A stretch of 64,000 nucleotides of DNA from the NCBI RefSeq assembly GCF_015244675.1, contig NZ_JABCQO010000001.1, positions 248,001 through 312,000 of the forward strand, given 5' to 3'. Each line of letters opens with the position of its first letter. Position 1 is the stretch's first letter. The position numbers were made by a program, and so were the translations under genes. Origin of the DNA: Gluconobacter cerevisiae (GTDB lineage: Bacteria > Pseudomonadota > Alphaproteobacteria > Acetobacterales > Acetobacteraceae). Of the stretch, positions 1 through 9,122 are shown piece after piece. The notes under the pieces were generated by a model. That model made no database searches. It worked only from the letters and a program-made list of their open reading frames with translations, and was not told where the DNA came from.

Positions 1-272
1 CGTCCGAAAGCATACACCGCCATCGCATCGGCTTCCGTCGCCCCGGACGTGAACACGCAAGTACCGGAAATCCGCCCGAAACCCTCTGCCATCCGGCTGC
101 GGGCGTCTTCGAGAAATCGACGTGCCTCCCGCCCTTGAGCGTGAACCGAAGACGGGTTCCCCAACAGCATCATCCCTTCAAGCGCCGCCTCTCTCGCACA
201 GGGCCGCAGCGGTTCGGTGGCATTGGCGTCCAGATAGGTCGTCCCGGCGACGGTTTTCAGCGCAGTCATCAT
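1..272 (-). CDS. Cysteine desulfurase (NifS/IscS-type), N-terminal part only
   Basis: About 90 N-terminal residues are visible; the gene runs off the left edge. The translation begins MMTALKTVAGTTYLDANATE and contains GNPSSVHAQGREAR and FTSGATEAD, the conserved N-terminal blocks of class V PLP-dependent cysteine desulfurases, which remove sulfur from cysteine for Fe-S cluster or tRNA thiolation chemistry. The PLP lysine and persulfide cysteine lie outside the window, so the IscS versus NifS-like subtype cannot be decided. Two adjacent ATG codons (272 and 269) can start it; a GGAAAAC stretch lies just upstream. It diverges from the hydrolase at 409, leaving about 135 bases for both promoters. 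Confidence 0.85.
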   Translation of the reverse strand, partial: MMTALKTVAGTTYLDANATEPLRPCAREAALEGMMLLGNPSSVHAQGREARRFLEDARSRMAEGFGRISGTCVFTSGATEADAMAVYAFG

Positions 273-408
273 GTTTTCCAGATTGGACAAACGGGCGGAA
301 ATCGCAATGCCATGTCGATTTTGGTGGAAATCGGCTTTTGCGAATCGATATATACAGCATCACCGGACGGCAGAGTTCCAATCCTGCCTGACACAGCGCG
401 AGAGTATT

Positions 409-1074
409 ATGCCTGAAGTGATGTTCGCCGGCCCAGACGGCCGGCTCGAGGGTCGTTACCACCACTCCAGCGAACCCAACGCTCCGCTCGCCCTGGTGCT
501 GCATCCCCATCCGCTCCACGGCGGCACCATGAACAACCGCATCACCTACACGATGTATCGCAGCTTCGAGAAAATGGGTTTCTCGGTCATGCGGTACAAT
601 TCGCGTGGCGTCGGCCGCTCCCAGGGCCGTTATGACGGCGGTATCGGCGAAATTTCCGATGCAGCCGCCGCCCTTGACTGGATGCAGATGGTCAATCCGA
701 ACTCCACCGAACTGTGGATTTCGGGCTATTCCTTCGGCGCGTTCGTCGGCATGCAGCTTCTGATGCGTCGCCCCGAAATCAGCGGCTGGATCAGCGTGGC
801 TCCTCCGGCCAACGACTACGATTTCGGCTTTCTGGCACCCTGTCCTTGCGGTGGCCTCATGATTGCCGGCGGCAAGGACGAGATGGCCCCTGAGCCGGGC
901 ATCCGAAAGCTGGTGGACAAGCTGAACACCCAGAAGAACGTGACCGTCGACTACCGCATCTTCGACGACGCCGACCACATCTTCGCCAAACAGGCCGACC
1001 GTGTCGGCGAGGCGCTGGAAGACCACGTCAACACGATGCGCGGTCGCAAAACACTGGCGCTGGCCGCAGACTGA
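409..1074 (+). CDS. Alpha/beta hydrolase of the dienelactone-hydrolase-like type
   Basis: A 221-residue cytosolic alpha/beta hydrolase starting MPEVMFAGPDGRLEGRY. The early strand-loop HPHPLHGGTMNN, the RYNSRGVGRSQG block and the nucleophile elbow GYSFG (serine nucleophile) match the COG2945-type predicted hydrolases; a C-terminal DDADHIF supplies the likely catalytic histidine. The substrate is unknown. I chose ATG 409, preceded by a GAGAG ribosome site, over an upstream in-frame ATG at 271, whose extension is unlike the family and overlaps the divergent gene. The gene is closed by a strong terminator at 1107-1137. Confidence 0.8.
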   Translation: MPEVMFAGPDGRLEGRYHHSSEPNAPLALVLHPHPLHGGTMNNRITYTMYRSFEKMGFSVMRYNSRGVGRSQGRYDGGIGEISDAAAALDWMQMVNPNSTELWISGYSFGAFVGMQLLMRRPEISGWISVAPPANDYDFGFLAPCPCGGLMIAGGKDEMAPEPGIRKLVDKLNTQKNVTVDYRIFDDADHIFAKQADRVGEALEDHVNTMRGRKTLALAAD

Positions 1075-1106
1075 TCAGGGACACACATCCCGTCAGACAC
1101 CCACTC

Positions 1107-1137
1107 AAAAAGGCTCTCCCTCACGGAGAGCCTTTTT
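1107..1137 (+). terminator. Rho-independent terminator after the hydrolase
   Basis: Perfect 8-bp stem GGCTCTCC / GGAGAGCC with a 5-base loop, flanked by A and T runs that extend the stem and end in TTTTTT. It follows the hydrolase stop by about 30 bases and separates it from tyrS. Confidence 0.9.
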
Positions 1138-1247
1138 TGATTTCGGCCCGTCCAGCCCCTCGTCTAACGCCGAAATTTCCGCTCCCGGGCCGGTCATGCT
1201 AGGGTCCGCGTCCCTTCTTTTCAGCAGCAGCGTAGCAAGACCGACCC

Positions 1248-2498
1248 ATGCCAAAGAGTCCGTTCCTCCTCGAAGCCCAGGCCCGCGGCCTGATCTTCCA
1301 GTGCACCGACCTCGACGCCCTCGACGAGGCCCTGCTGGCCGGACCGATCACTGCCTATGTGGGTTTCGATCCGACAGCGAACTCCCTGCATGTCGGCAAT
1401 GCACTTTCCATCATGGCGCTGCGCCTGCTCCAGAAACACGGCCATCGCCCGATCGCCCTGATGGGCGGCGGCACAGCCAAAATCGGCGATCCATCCTTCC
1501 GCGACGAAGCCCGCTCCCTCATGACGGGCGAGACGATCGCGCACAACATCGCCGGGATCGAGAAATCGCTACGCCAGTTCATCACCTTCAGCGATGAAGA
1601 CCCTTCCAGCGGCGCCATCCTCGCCAACAACGCGGACTGGCTGGACAAACTGTCCTACATTGACCTGCTGCAAGACGTGGGCGTTCATTTCTCCATCAGC
1701 CGTATGCTCGCTTTCGACAGCGTGAAGCAGCGTCTGGAGCGGGAACAGGGTCTGACGTTTCTGGAGTTCAACTACTCTATCCTCCAGTCCTACGATTTCC
1801 GCGAACTGAACCGCCGACACGGCGCCGTGCTCCAGATGGGCGGCTCGGACCAGTGGGGCAACATCGTCTCAGGCATTGATCTGGCTCGCCGGACAGACGG
1901 AAAACAGGTCTTTGGCCTCACGACGCCCCTCGTCACCACATCTTCCGGCGTCAAAATGGGCAAATCCGCCAACGGCGCGACATGGGTCCGGGCAGAGCGG
2001 TTGCCAGCGTTTGAATACTGGCAGTTCTGGCGCAACACTGAGGACGCCGACGTCGGCCGCTTCCTCAAACTCTTCACGGATCTTCCGGTCGAGGAATGCG
2101 AACGCCTCGGCGCGCTCGAAGGCGCGGATATCAACGAGGCCAAGAAAATACTCGCCACCGAAGCCACCGCCATCTGCCACGGTCGCGCCGCCGCCGAAGA
2201 CGCCGCCGAGACGGCACGCCGCGTCTTCGAGCAGGGCTCCACTCAGGCCGCCCTGCCGGAAATCGACCTGCCCGCCACCCTGATCGCCGAAGGTCTGCCC
2301 GCATTCCGCGTCTTTCAGGAGGCCGGACTGGCGGCAAGTGGCGGAGAAGCCCGCCGCCTGATCCGGGGCGGCGGCGGTCGCGTCAACGATGTGGTGGTCT
2401 CGGACGAAAACCAGACCTTCACGCTCGACGACCTGCGCGACGGTGTCCTGAAAGTGTCGTCCGGCAAGAAGAAGCACATTCTGCTCCGTCCGGTCTGA
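1248..2498 (+). CDS. tyrS: Tyrosine--tRNA ligase
   Basis: This 416-residue class I aminoacyl-tRNA synthetase charges tRNA-Tyr. The nucleotide-binding HIGH-type motif is HVGN at residues 48-51 and the KMSKS-type loop is KMGKS at about residues 236-240. The tyrosine pocket blocks ([28 protein letters not shown]) are intact. A C-terminal S4 RNA-binding domain occupies about residues 345-410 ([15 protein letters not shown]). Length and domain order are normal for bacterial TyrRS. It stands between the hydrolase terminator and the downstream membrane protein gene; I see no T-box or other leader control element. Confidence 0.97.
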   Translation: MPKSPFLLEAQARGLIFQCTDLDALDEALLAGPITAYVGFDPTANSLHVGNALSIMALRLLQKHGHRPIALMGGGTAKIGDPSFRDEARSLMTGETIAHNIAGIEKSLRQFITFSDEDPSSGAILANNADWLDKLSYIDLLQDVGVHFSISRMLAFDSVKQRLEREQGLTFLEFNYSILQSYDFRELNRRHGAVLQMGGSDQWGNIVSGIDLARRTDGKQVFGLTTPLVTTSSGVKMGKSANGATWVRAERLPAFEYWQFWRNTEDADVGRFLKLFTDLPVEECERLGALEGADINEAKKILATEATAICHGRAAAEDAAETARRVFEQGSTQAALPEIDLPATLIAEGLPAFRVFQEAGLAASGGEARRLIRGGGGRVNDVVVSDENQTFTLDDLRDGVLKVSSGKKKHILLRPV

Positions 2499-2606
2499 AA
2501 CCCATGATGACCAATGTCATCCGCGACTCCTGACACTGAACCCTGTTTTTTCTCCTCCGGAACGGGCATCCTCGCCGCAGGTTGCCCCAACGGAGACGCA
2601 GCGCGG

Positions 2607-3158
2607 ATGATGACGGAACGCAAAAACTGGCGTGGCCTGCTGACTGACTGTGCAGGTCTGGCCTTCGCGGCCGTCTGGGCCACGCGCGGCGCACAGGCGG
2701 CCAGGTTTCCCATAGCCTTGACCGTTGCTCTCATCGCCATCCCGACGATCCTTCTTATCCTCGGTTTCACCCGCCGTGACCTCATCCTGCGACGCCCCGA
2801 AATCTCCGTTGACCCGAAGCTGACGCGCCGTATCAAAATCCTGCGTTTCGTAGGGATTTTTGCTGCCGCCTCATGGACCCATGCCCATCACCGGCTGGAC
2901 CTGTTCTATCCGATGCTCGGGGCCATCATCGGCTTGTCCTACGTCCCGCTGGGCCGCGCCCTGCAAGAACCGGTGCATGTCTTTATGGGGGGCGCCATCG
3001 TCCTGATTTCGGGCCTTTCCATGCTTCTGCCCGAACCGCACCATCTGGAAGTCGCAGGTTTCGGAACGGCCCTCGCTATCTGGGTTGGCAGCGCGATACG
3101 ACTATGGCGGTCCGGCCTGTTCCTGCCTGTCGAACCGGCCACCATCACCCTCACCTGA
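2607..3158 (+). CDS. Unknown six-helix inner-membrane protein linked to a DesK/DesR-type system
   Basis: A 183-residue protein I cannot assign to a family. About six hydrophobic segments can be read (around GLLTDCAGLAFAAVW, FPIALTVALIAIPTILLILG, FVGIFAAASW, MLGAIIGLSYVPLG, GGAIVLISGLSMLL and GFGTALAIWVGSAI). A His-rich WTHAHHRLD stretch sits between helices 3 and 4. The stop overlaps the start of the histidine kinase (TGATG), so it is almost certainly co-translated with the two-component pair and may act as sensor accessory or regulated target. I chose the ATGATG at 2607, with GGAG upstream; an in-frame ATG at 2514 would add 31 non-hydrophobic residues. Confidence 0.65.
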   Translation: MMTERKNWRGLLTDCAGLAFAAVWATRGAQAARFPIALTVALIAIPTILLILGFTRRDLILRRPEISVDPKLTRRIKILRFVGIFAAASWTHAHHRLDLFYPMLGAIIGLSYVPLGRALQEPVHVFMGGAIVLISGLSMLLPEPHHLEVAGFGTALAIWVGSAIRLWRSGLFLPVEPATITLT

Positions 3159-4282
3159 TGGCCGCAGATTCCCTCTCCCGCCATCTGGCGGATCGCAAAA
3201 CGCCTTGGCCGCACTTCAACCATTATCTGGTGGCCTATCTGAGCTACCTGCTGTTCTATCCGGTTCCGTGGCTGCTGGGCTATCACCGCCCGACACTCCC
3301 GGGCGTCCTGTTTTCCGCAGCGGCCATGCTGCTGTTCCTGCTGGTCTATTTCGCGCCCTACCGCAAAGACCGCTATTACGGCTATGGCGAAATCATCCTC
3401 ACCGATCTGATCGGCCATGCCTGCGCATGGACGCACGGCGACTGGGAAGTCTATTGCATTTTCGCTGCTGGAATGTGTGCACGCCTGCCCGAAAGGCGAC
3501 AGTCCATCACGATGGTCATCCTGTTGCAGGTCGTGCTCATCATTTCCGGCCATTTCCGACACAAAACCACGCTTGAAGTCATTCCCGGCGCCTTTTTCAG
3601 CATCATCACCTATATGGGCACGCTCGTGCAGTGGCAGCTCGGTATCCGCAATTTCGAACTGCGCGAAGCCCAGAACGAGCTCCGTGCGCTCGCCACCACC
3701 GCCGAGCGCGAACGCATCGCCCGGGACCTGCATGATCTTTTGGGTCATTCCCTGACCGTCATTTCGGTCAAGGCTGAACTTTCTGAACGCCTGTTCACAG
3801 CCGATCCGCCTCGCGCCCGGCAGGAAATCAACGAAATCAGCCAGATCGCCCGCACGTCCCTGCGCGAAGTCCGCGAGGCCGTGTCCGGCATGAACGGGGC
3901 GTCCCTCCTGCGCGAACTGGAGCGTGCCCGCAAAGCCCTGCACACGACAGGCATCACGCTCGTTCTCGAGGGCCGCGAGCCTCCTGCTGATGCCCCCCCA
4001 AACAGCGTACTCGCCCTCGCCCTGCGTGAAGCCGTTACGAACGTCATTCGCCATTCCGACGCGCGAACCTGCACCCTGACCTTCCTGTATGACGCCAACG
4101 GAAACATCCACACCTTCACCCTCGAAGATGACGGCCCGCTTCAGGCCGCGCAACCCGCCCGGACCATCGTCGAAGGCAACGGTCTGCGCGGCATGCGCGC
4201 CAGACTTGCCGCTTCAGGTGGCACCCTGACCATCTCTCCCCGCCCCCGGGGCTTCACACTGACTGCGACGACCCTGCCATGA
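3158..4282 (+). CDS. DesK-type membrane sensor histidine kinase
   Basis: A 374-residue inner-membrane kinase. The N-terminal ~175 residues are mostly hydrophobic with four or five membrane segments and no large periplasmic domain. A short linker helix leads to a HisKA_3 dimerisation domain with ERERIARDLHDLLGHS, phospho-acceptor His192. The HATPase_c domain has the N-box LREAVTNVIRHSDA and the G-box EGNGLRGMRAR. This is the architecture of DesK/LiaS-like kinases, which often sense membrane state. The start overlaps the upstream membrane protein stop and the stop overlaps the regulator start (ATGA), so the three genes form one unit. Signal unknown. Confidence 0.88.
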   Translation: MAADSLSRHLADRKTPWPHFNHYLVAYLSYLLFYPVPWLLGYHRPTLPGVLFSAAAMLLFLLVYFAPYRKDRYYGYGEIILTDLIGHACAWTHGDWEVYCIFAAGMCARLPERRQSITMVILLQVVLIISGHFRHKTTLEVIPGAFFSIITYMGTLVQWQLGIRNFELREAQNELRALATTAERERIARDLHDLLGHSLTVISVKAELSERLFTADPPRARQEINEISQIARTSLREVREAVSGMNGASLLRELERARKALHTTGITLVLEGREPPADAPPNSVLALALREAVTNVIRHSDARTCTLTFLYDANGNIHTFTLEDDGPLQAAQPARTIVEGNGLRGMRARLAASGGTLTISPRPRGFTLTATTLP

Positions 4283-4884
4283 TCCGCCTCATCCTTGCCG
4301 AAGACCAGACCATGCTCCTCGATGCCTTCGAGGCTCTGCTCCATCTTGAAGACGATATCCAGATCGTCGGGCGCGCGACGGACGGGCGCGAGGCGCTGGA
4401 CCTGATCCGCGAGCACCGCCCCGATGTGGTCCTGACCGACATCGAAATGCCCTATGTCACAGGCATCGAACTTGCCGAGAAAATCCTTCAGGAAAATCTC
4501 CCCAGCCGCGTCATGATCGTGACGACCTTTGGACGCTCCGGCTATCTGCGGCGCGCGCTTCAGGCGGGAGTGCGCGGCTACATGCTCAAGGACGCCCCCA
4601 TCACGCAGCTTGCCGCCGCCATCCGCAAGGTCGCCGCAGGGGGGCGCGCGATTGCGCCCGATCTGGCCGAAGCCGTCTGGGACGCCCTGCCCGATCCGCT
4701 TTCCGAACGCGAACGCACCATGCTCCGTCTGGCCGAAGCCGGACGGACGAACCGTGAAATTGCGGAAGAACTGTCCCTGTCCTCAGGAACAGTCCGCAAT
4801 TATTTCTCGGAAATCGTACAGAAGCTGGACGCCCGGAACCGCATAGAAGCCGGCCGCATCGCTCGCGCGAACGGCTGGTTATAG
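4279..4884 (+). CDS. NarL/DesR-type response regulator
   Basis: A 201-residue regulator with a receiver domain (acidic pocket AEDQ, phospho-acceptor Asp54 in VVLTDIEMP, Thr and Lys of the signature at TTFG and LKDA) and a C-terminal LuxR-type helix-turn-helix (LSERERTMLRLAEAGRTNREIAEELSLS split over residues ~137-165). It is the cognate partner of the overlapping kinase. The target genes are not evident; the co-operonic membrane protein is one candidate. It converges on lutC with only about 16 bases between stops and no clear terminator. Confidence 0.92.
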   Translation: MIRLILAEDQTMLLDAFEALLHLEDDIQIVGRATDGREALDLIREHRPDVVLTDIEMPYVTGIELAEKILQENLPSRVMIVTTFGRSGYLRRALQAGVRGYMLKDAPITQLAAAIRKVAAGGRAIAPDLAEAVWDALPDPLSERERTMLRLAEAGRTNREIAEELSLSSGTVRNYFSEIVQKLDARNRIEAGRIARANGWL

Positions 4885-4900
4885 GCGGCTCGCCGTTTTA

Positions 4901-5488
4901 TCAGGGTTGGAACAGAACGCTCAGAGACCGCACACCCTGGGCACCATGCACCAGAACACCCTCGATATCCGCCGTCGCTGACGGGCCGCTCTGGAACACG
5001 GCATAATGGGCCTGCAACCATTCCGGACGCTGATAGGCATTGTGCAGGTTGTAAACGATCTGGGCGGGGTCCAGCAGGACGATCAGATGCTGCGGCAGAA
5101 AGCCCGTCGTGTTCACATGAAGCTGCTTTTCGGTGAAACACAGTGAGCCGGTCTCCGCCACGCCGAACGCCGCGCGCAGAACCGCGTATTCGACCGGCGC
5201 GATATCCGTGGGCTTCGTTTGGGGCGTGATTTTCATATCCCCCTCAAACTCCGGCACGCAGGACACAACAGGCCCTGGTTTGACGAAGGCCTGCCGCACG
5301 GGTGCCATCGGATCAGTCGCATCCGGGATCAGTATTTTTCCGCCCATACGTTCCAGAGACTTCTGAAACAGAGCCTTCAGATCGGCTGGGGCTGCCTGAT
5401 CGAACAGCGGCACGGCAGGGCGAGGACGCTCACCCTGAATATGGTTTTTCCGGATCGCCCCAAGAATGGCGTCGCGTGAGCCGCTCAT
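4901..5488 (-). CDS. lutC: Lactate utilization protein C (LUD domain)
   Basis: A 195-residue LUD-domain (YkgG/LutC) protein, last gene of lutABC. The family is part of the LutABC complex that oxidises L-lactate to pyruvate in the cytoplasm. The conserved LUD block GVAETGSLCFT and the C-terminal LHNAYQRPEWLQAHYAVFQSGPSATADIEGVLVHGAQGVRSL (split: dinucleotide-like SGPSATADIEG segment) are clear. I chose the ATG at 5488, which overlaps the lutB stop as ATGA; an upstream in-frame start would lie inside lutB. Confidence 0.92.
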   Translation of the reverse strand: MSGSRDAILGAIRKNHIQGERPRPAVPLFDQAAPADLKALFQKSLERMGGKILIPDATDPMAPVRQAFVKPGPVVSCVPEFEGDMKITPQTKPTDIAPVEYAVLRAAFGVAETGSLCFTEKQLHVNTTGFLPQHLIVLLDPAQIVYNLHNAYQRPEWLQAHYAVFQSGPSATADIEGVLVHGAQGVRSLSVLFQP

Positions 5489-7011
5489 GACTTTTCTCCC
5501 TCGCTCTGCGACTTTCGGTTCCTGCGATACCATTCATTAAACGTCTGTTTGGGCGTTTCGGGAATGTCGCGCTTGCGGCCCCAGGTATTGAGCTTGTTGT
5601 ACAGCATGAAATGCGGCAGGTGTCGCAACGCACTGCGGCCAAGCGGCAGGCTCGCCCTATAGACCACAGGCGACGCCAGAACCTCGCCCGCCGCCTTCAT
5701 CATGACCTTCTTAACCGGAGAAATTTCTCCCTCGCCCGCCAGCGTTTTGCGCCAATCCGCAATCTGTTCGTGAATATTGATCTTCACCGGACAGACATTG
5801 GTGCAACTTCCGTTCATCGTCGAGGAGTATGGCAGGTTACGGTATTTATGAACGTTGAAGGTCGGGTCGATAATCAGCCCGATCGGCCCGGCATAGGTCG
5901 CGCCATAGCTCAGACCACCACTGCGCCGGAAAACCGGGCAGGTGTTCATGCAGGCGCCACAACGGATACATTTCAGCCCCGGCCAGAACTTCTCCATCCC
6001 CAGACGCTCGGAACGCCCGTTATCCACGAGCACGACATGCATCTCGCCACCCTCACGCGGGCCGCGGAAATGCGACGTATACTGCGTGATTGGGGAACCC
6101 AGCGCACTGCGTGACAGGAGACGGATAAAGACCGGCAGTTCGTTCAGACCGGGGATCAACTTCTCAATCCCGATGGAGGCGATATGCAGCGGTGGCGTAT
6201 TGGCGGACAGATCCGCATTACCCTCGTTGGTGCAGACAACGAACGTCCCCGTTTCCGCAACCACGAAATTACCGCCCGTCATCCCTGCCTGCGCCGAGAG
6301 GATCAGCGGACGCGTGGCCTCGCGCTGACATTCCGTCAGGTAATGCGCATCGGCATTGTCTGGGTCGGAGCCGATCGTTTTGGCAAAAACACTGGCGACA
6401 TCGGTGCGCAGCTTGTGCACGGCCGGAACCACGACATGGCTCGGCGCTTCGTCATCGAGTTGCTGGATGCGTTCGCCAAGATCGGTCTCGATGACCTCGA
6501 CGTTGTTCTTCGCCATGAACTCCCGGAAGCCGCATTCCTCCGTCAGCATGGACTTGCTCTTGATCAGTAATTCGACGCCCTTGCTCCGCAGGATCTCCAG
6601 AACGATGGCGTTATGCTCTGCCCCGTCCTTCGCCCAGTGAACCTTGATCCCGTTGGCCGTCGCATTCTTCTCAAACAGTTCGAGATAATAATCGAGCTTC
6701 GAAAGCGTGTGTTCCTTGATGCCGGAAGCAAGGTTCCGGAGCTCTTCCCATTCCTCGATCCCGTGCATTTCCTTGTCGCGCTTCTGACGCAGATCCCATA
6801 GACGCGCATCATGCATGGCCTCGTGCTCTGTCGCGGCCATGAAGCGGTTTGCGGCTTCGGACTGGTCAACGGGCCGGTTGCCGCGGATTTTCGCGCCCCT
6901 CGGCTGAGGCTCCGAAATCCGGGATTTCAGAGGCCGGGAGGACGCGGCACCGTGATCGAGCTGTTCGCCGGCATGCGGATCTGTCAGCTCTTCATGCAGT
7001 TCGGCGGTCAT
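5485..7011 (-). CDS. lutB: Lactate utilization iron-sulfur protein B
   Basis: A 508-residue LutB: N-terminal LUD domain (about residues 70-330, including GNFVVAETGTFVVCTNEGN) followed by a 2[4Fe-4S] ferredoxin-like domain. The cluster ligands are visible as CIRCGACMNTCPVF beginning at residue 348 and GSCTNVCPV at about 405. It carries electrons from lactate oxidation toward the respiratory chain. The N-terminal ~45 residues are polar and poorly conserved-looking. It overlaps lutA and lutC by ATGA at both ends, so the three proteins are translationally coupled. Confidence 0.94.
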   Translation of the reverse strand: MTAELHEELTDPHAGEQLDHGAASSRPLKSRISEPQPRGAKIRGNRPVDQSEAANRFMAATEHEAMHDARLWDLRQKRDKEMHGIEEWEELRNLASGIKEHTLSKLDYYLELFEKNATANGIKVHWAKDGAEHNAIVLEILRSKGVELLIKSKSMLTEECGFREFMAKNNVEVIETDLGERIQQLDDEAPSHVVVPAVHKLRTDVASVFAKTIGSDPDNADAHYLTECQREATRPLILSAQAGMTGGNFVVAETGTFVVCTNEGNADLSANTPPLHIASIGIEKLIPGLNELPVFIRLLSRSALGSPITQYTSHFRGPREGGEMHVVLVDNGRSERLGMEKFWPGLKCIRCGACMNTCPVFRRSGGLSYGATYAGPIGLIIDPTFNVHKYRNLPYSSTMNGSCTNVCPVKINIHEQIADWRKTLAGEGEISPVKKVMMKAAGEVLASPVVYRASLPLGRSALRHLPHFMLYNKLNTWGRKRDIPETPKQTFNEWYRRNRKSQSEGEKS

Positions 7012-7751
7012 GCGCGTGCTCCGTTCAGGATCTGGGCGATATGGATGTATTTAAGGTTGACGCCCATCCGCCGCGCGCAGCCTTCCTGATGCATCATGCA
7101 GGAACTGTCCGAGGACGTGACATATTCCGCCCCCGATTTAAGCTGGTCCGTGACCTTGTCCTGACCCATCTTGGCCGAAACACCTTCCTCGAACACCGAG
7201 AACGTCCCGCCAAAGCCGCAGCATTCGTCAGGGCGCGTCAGATCGGCAAATTCAATCCCCTTGACCATTCCAAGCAACGCTTTCGGTTTGGAAAACGGCT
7301 CTTCCCGACGTTCGCTCATGCTGGCGATCCGCAGATTCCGCAGCGTGTTGCAGTTATTGTGCAAGGCAACACGATGCGGAAATTCGGCCCAGGGGAAGGC
7401 ATCGACCTTGAGAACGTCGTGCAGGAACTCCACCAGTTCATAGGTGCGGCTGCGAACGTGTTTGACGGCCTCGGTCTGCTCAATGGCCGTCATGTTGTTG
7501 CGCACCTGATTGGTGCAGCTTCCAGACGGCGTGACGATGTAGTCGTATTTCCCAAAATTGCGAACGAACAGTTCTTCCGTCTTCGCCGCCTCGCGCTCAC
7601 AGCCGGTATTGGTCATGGGCTGGCCGCAGCATGTCTGATCGACAGGATATTCAACGGACAGCCCGAAACGCTCCAGCAGTTCCAGCGTCGCAATTCCTGT
7701 TTCGGGATGAAACATGTCCACATAACAGGGAACAAACAGACCGACCTTCAT
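7008..7751 (-). CDS. lutA: Lactate utilization protein A (CCG domains)
   Basis: A 247-residue (Fe-S)-binding protein with two cysteine-rich CCG domains: QTCCGQPMTNTGCE near residue 45 and DECCGFGGTFS near residue 185. These bind a [4Fe-4S]-type cluster in LutA, GlcF and heterodisulfide reductase relatives. I chose the ATG at 7751 (MKVGLFVPCYVDMF), preceded by AAAGG at 6-base spacing, over an upstream ATG that adds 15 unrelated residues. First gene of the lut operon; the AT-rich region at 7797-7951 should hold its promoter. No lactate permease or LldR-type regulator is adjacent. Confidence 0.94.
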   Translation of the reverse strand: MKVGLFVPCYVDMFHPETGIATLELLERFGLSVEYPVDQTCCGQPMTNTGCEREAAKTEELFVRNFGKYDYIVTPSGSCTNQVRNNMTAIEQTEAVKHVRSRTYELVEFLHDVLKVDAFPWAEFPHRVALHNNCNTLRNLRIASMSERREEPFSKPKALLGMVKGIEFADLTRPDECCGFGGTFSVFEEGVSAKMGQDKVTDQLKSGAEYVTSSDSSCMMHQEGCARRMGVNLKYIHIAQILNGARA

Positions 7752-7796
7752 GGGAATACCTTTGTCTTCAACCAACATGTGTGGCCACAGTCTCAT

Positions 7797-7951
7797 GAAA
7801 ACAACGCAGAAACAAAAGACAAGTTTACGGGAGAATCAAAGTTATCATAACAAGAGTATTTTAGTCCTGATAGTAATACCAAAATCTTATCGTGATTTAA
7901 AAAGACTGTTTTCAAGTATTCATCCAAACAAATCGGAAGAATAAAATAATC
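7797..7951 (-). promoter_or_regulatory. AT-rich leader/promoter region of lutABC
   Basis: About 155 bases of clearly lower GC than both flanks, between the upstream glycosyltransferase stop and lutA. On the minus strand a TTGAAA with a GATAAG about 18 bases later is a plausible sigma-70 promoter. A weak imperfect dyad around 7869-7884 (minus strand TTGGTATTACTAT) loosely resembles the TGGTnnnACCA operators of FadR/LldR-type GntR regulators, but one arm is poor. Confidence 0.35.
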
Positions 7952-9097
7952 TCAGGTCTTCTTTCCGCCGACAGCATGTCCGGATGCGGCCTTTTCCATC
8001 AGGGCAACGACATGTCGGAGAATATGGTGTTCGTCGTAAGCCTCCAGCGCCACCCGTCTTGCGGCTTTGCCCATGACGTCTCTCAACGCCACATCCTGCA
8101 CCAGAAGACACAGGGCGCGGGCGAGCGGAGCGGAAAGGCCCGGCGGCACCAGAAACCCGGTTGTCCCGTTTATAACCTGCTCTCTGGGTCCGCGAACATC
8201 CGTCGCCACGACCGGCAGCCCGCTCAGCATCGCTTCGATAACTGACATGGGCAGACCTTCAAAATGGCTGGGCAGCGCGAAAATATCCGCCGCCATCAGA
8301 AGTTCGGCCACATCCTCCCGATATCCAAGCATCCGCAATCGCGGTCCCAGACGCTCCCCTGCGCGTTCGAAAGGCGCTGTCAGATCCGCCCCATGATCCG
8401 AGGCCAGACGCTCGCCGACGACCCAGAGTTCGGCATCCGGAACATCTTCCATCGCCCGCAGCAACTCGGGATGCCCTTTGTGCCGCACCAGACGCGACAC
8501 CACGATAACCACCGGCCGATCCTGCGGAACCCCAAGTTCCTCGCGCATCCGGGCCCGGACGGCGAGGTCGGGATAAAAGCATTTCGGGTCCCGGCCATTT
8601 CCAATCGCAATAGGATGACGGTTCAGATGCAGCCGACGCGCATCTCGCGCTTCCTCGCGCGAGACAGTCATATACAGATCCGTCATGCGTCCCGCTGCCC
8701 ATTCCAGCACAAGAGACAGCATCCGGCGTCGCCCTGATCCCGGCTGGTTGAACAGAAAGCCGTGGCAGGTATAGGCCACGATCCGTACTCCACAGAACCG
8801 TGCGGCAAACCGCGCCAGAATACCGCTGATGGGCATATGGCCATGCACCAGATCCGGCTTTTCACACCGGATCAGGCGCAATAATGCGACAAAAGCGCGA
8901 TACTGGGCCACTGGCGACAGCGATCGCGCCATCGGAACGCCATGCACCGTAAAGCCCTCGGCCCGCACGGCGTCCAGATGGCTCCCTTCCGCGCAGGCTC
9001 CCTGAACATCATGCCCGGCCTCACGCAATTCCCGCATCAGCGGCAGTAAAAACTGCCTGAGCGCAAAATCCACATTCGTGATTTCGAGGATCTTCAC
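7952..9097 (-). CDS. Family 4 glycosyltransferase
   Basis: A 381-residue GT-B fold enzyme. It begins MKILEITNVDFALRQFLLPLMREL from a GTG codon at 9097. The N-terminal acceptor half includes KPDLVHGHMPISG; the C-terminal nucleotide-sugar half has VVSRLVRHKGHPELLRAM and the family signature PSHFEGLPMSVIEAMLSGLPVVATDVRG. The protein is typical of enzymes extending cell-surface polysaccharide. It lies 26 bases after the heparinase-like gene in a probable rpe-heparinase-GT transcript. Donor and acceptor cannot be told from sequence. Confidence 0.9.
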   Translation of the reverse strand: MKILEITNVDFALRQFLLPLMRELREAGHDVQGACAEGSHLDAVRAEGFTVHGVPMARSLSPVAQYRAFVALLRLIRCEKPDLVHGHMPISGILARFAARFCGVRIVAYTCHGFLFNQPGSGRRRMLSLVLEWAAGRMTDLYMTVSREEARDARRLHLNRHPIAIGNGRDPKCFYPDLAVRARMREELGVPQDRPVVIVVSRLVRHKGHPELLRAMEDVPDAELWVVGERLASDHGADLTAPFERAGERLGPRLRMLGYREDVAELLMAADIFALPSHFEGLPMSVIEAMLSGLPVVATDVRGPREQVINGTTGFLVPPGLSAPLARALCLLVQDVALRDVMGKAARRVALEAYDEHHILRHVVALMEKAASGHAVGGKKT

Positions 9098-9122
9098 GTC
9101 GGCATCCTGAACACGAGACGGC

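Noticed and set aside
2939-4153. 404-codon open frame opposite the DesK-type kinase
   Set aside because: The kinase frame has full histidine kinase motifs; the opposite frame has none.
7869-7884. LldR/FadR-type operator upstream of lutA
   Set aside because: Only one half-site fits; noted as weak within the leader entry.
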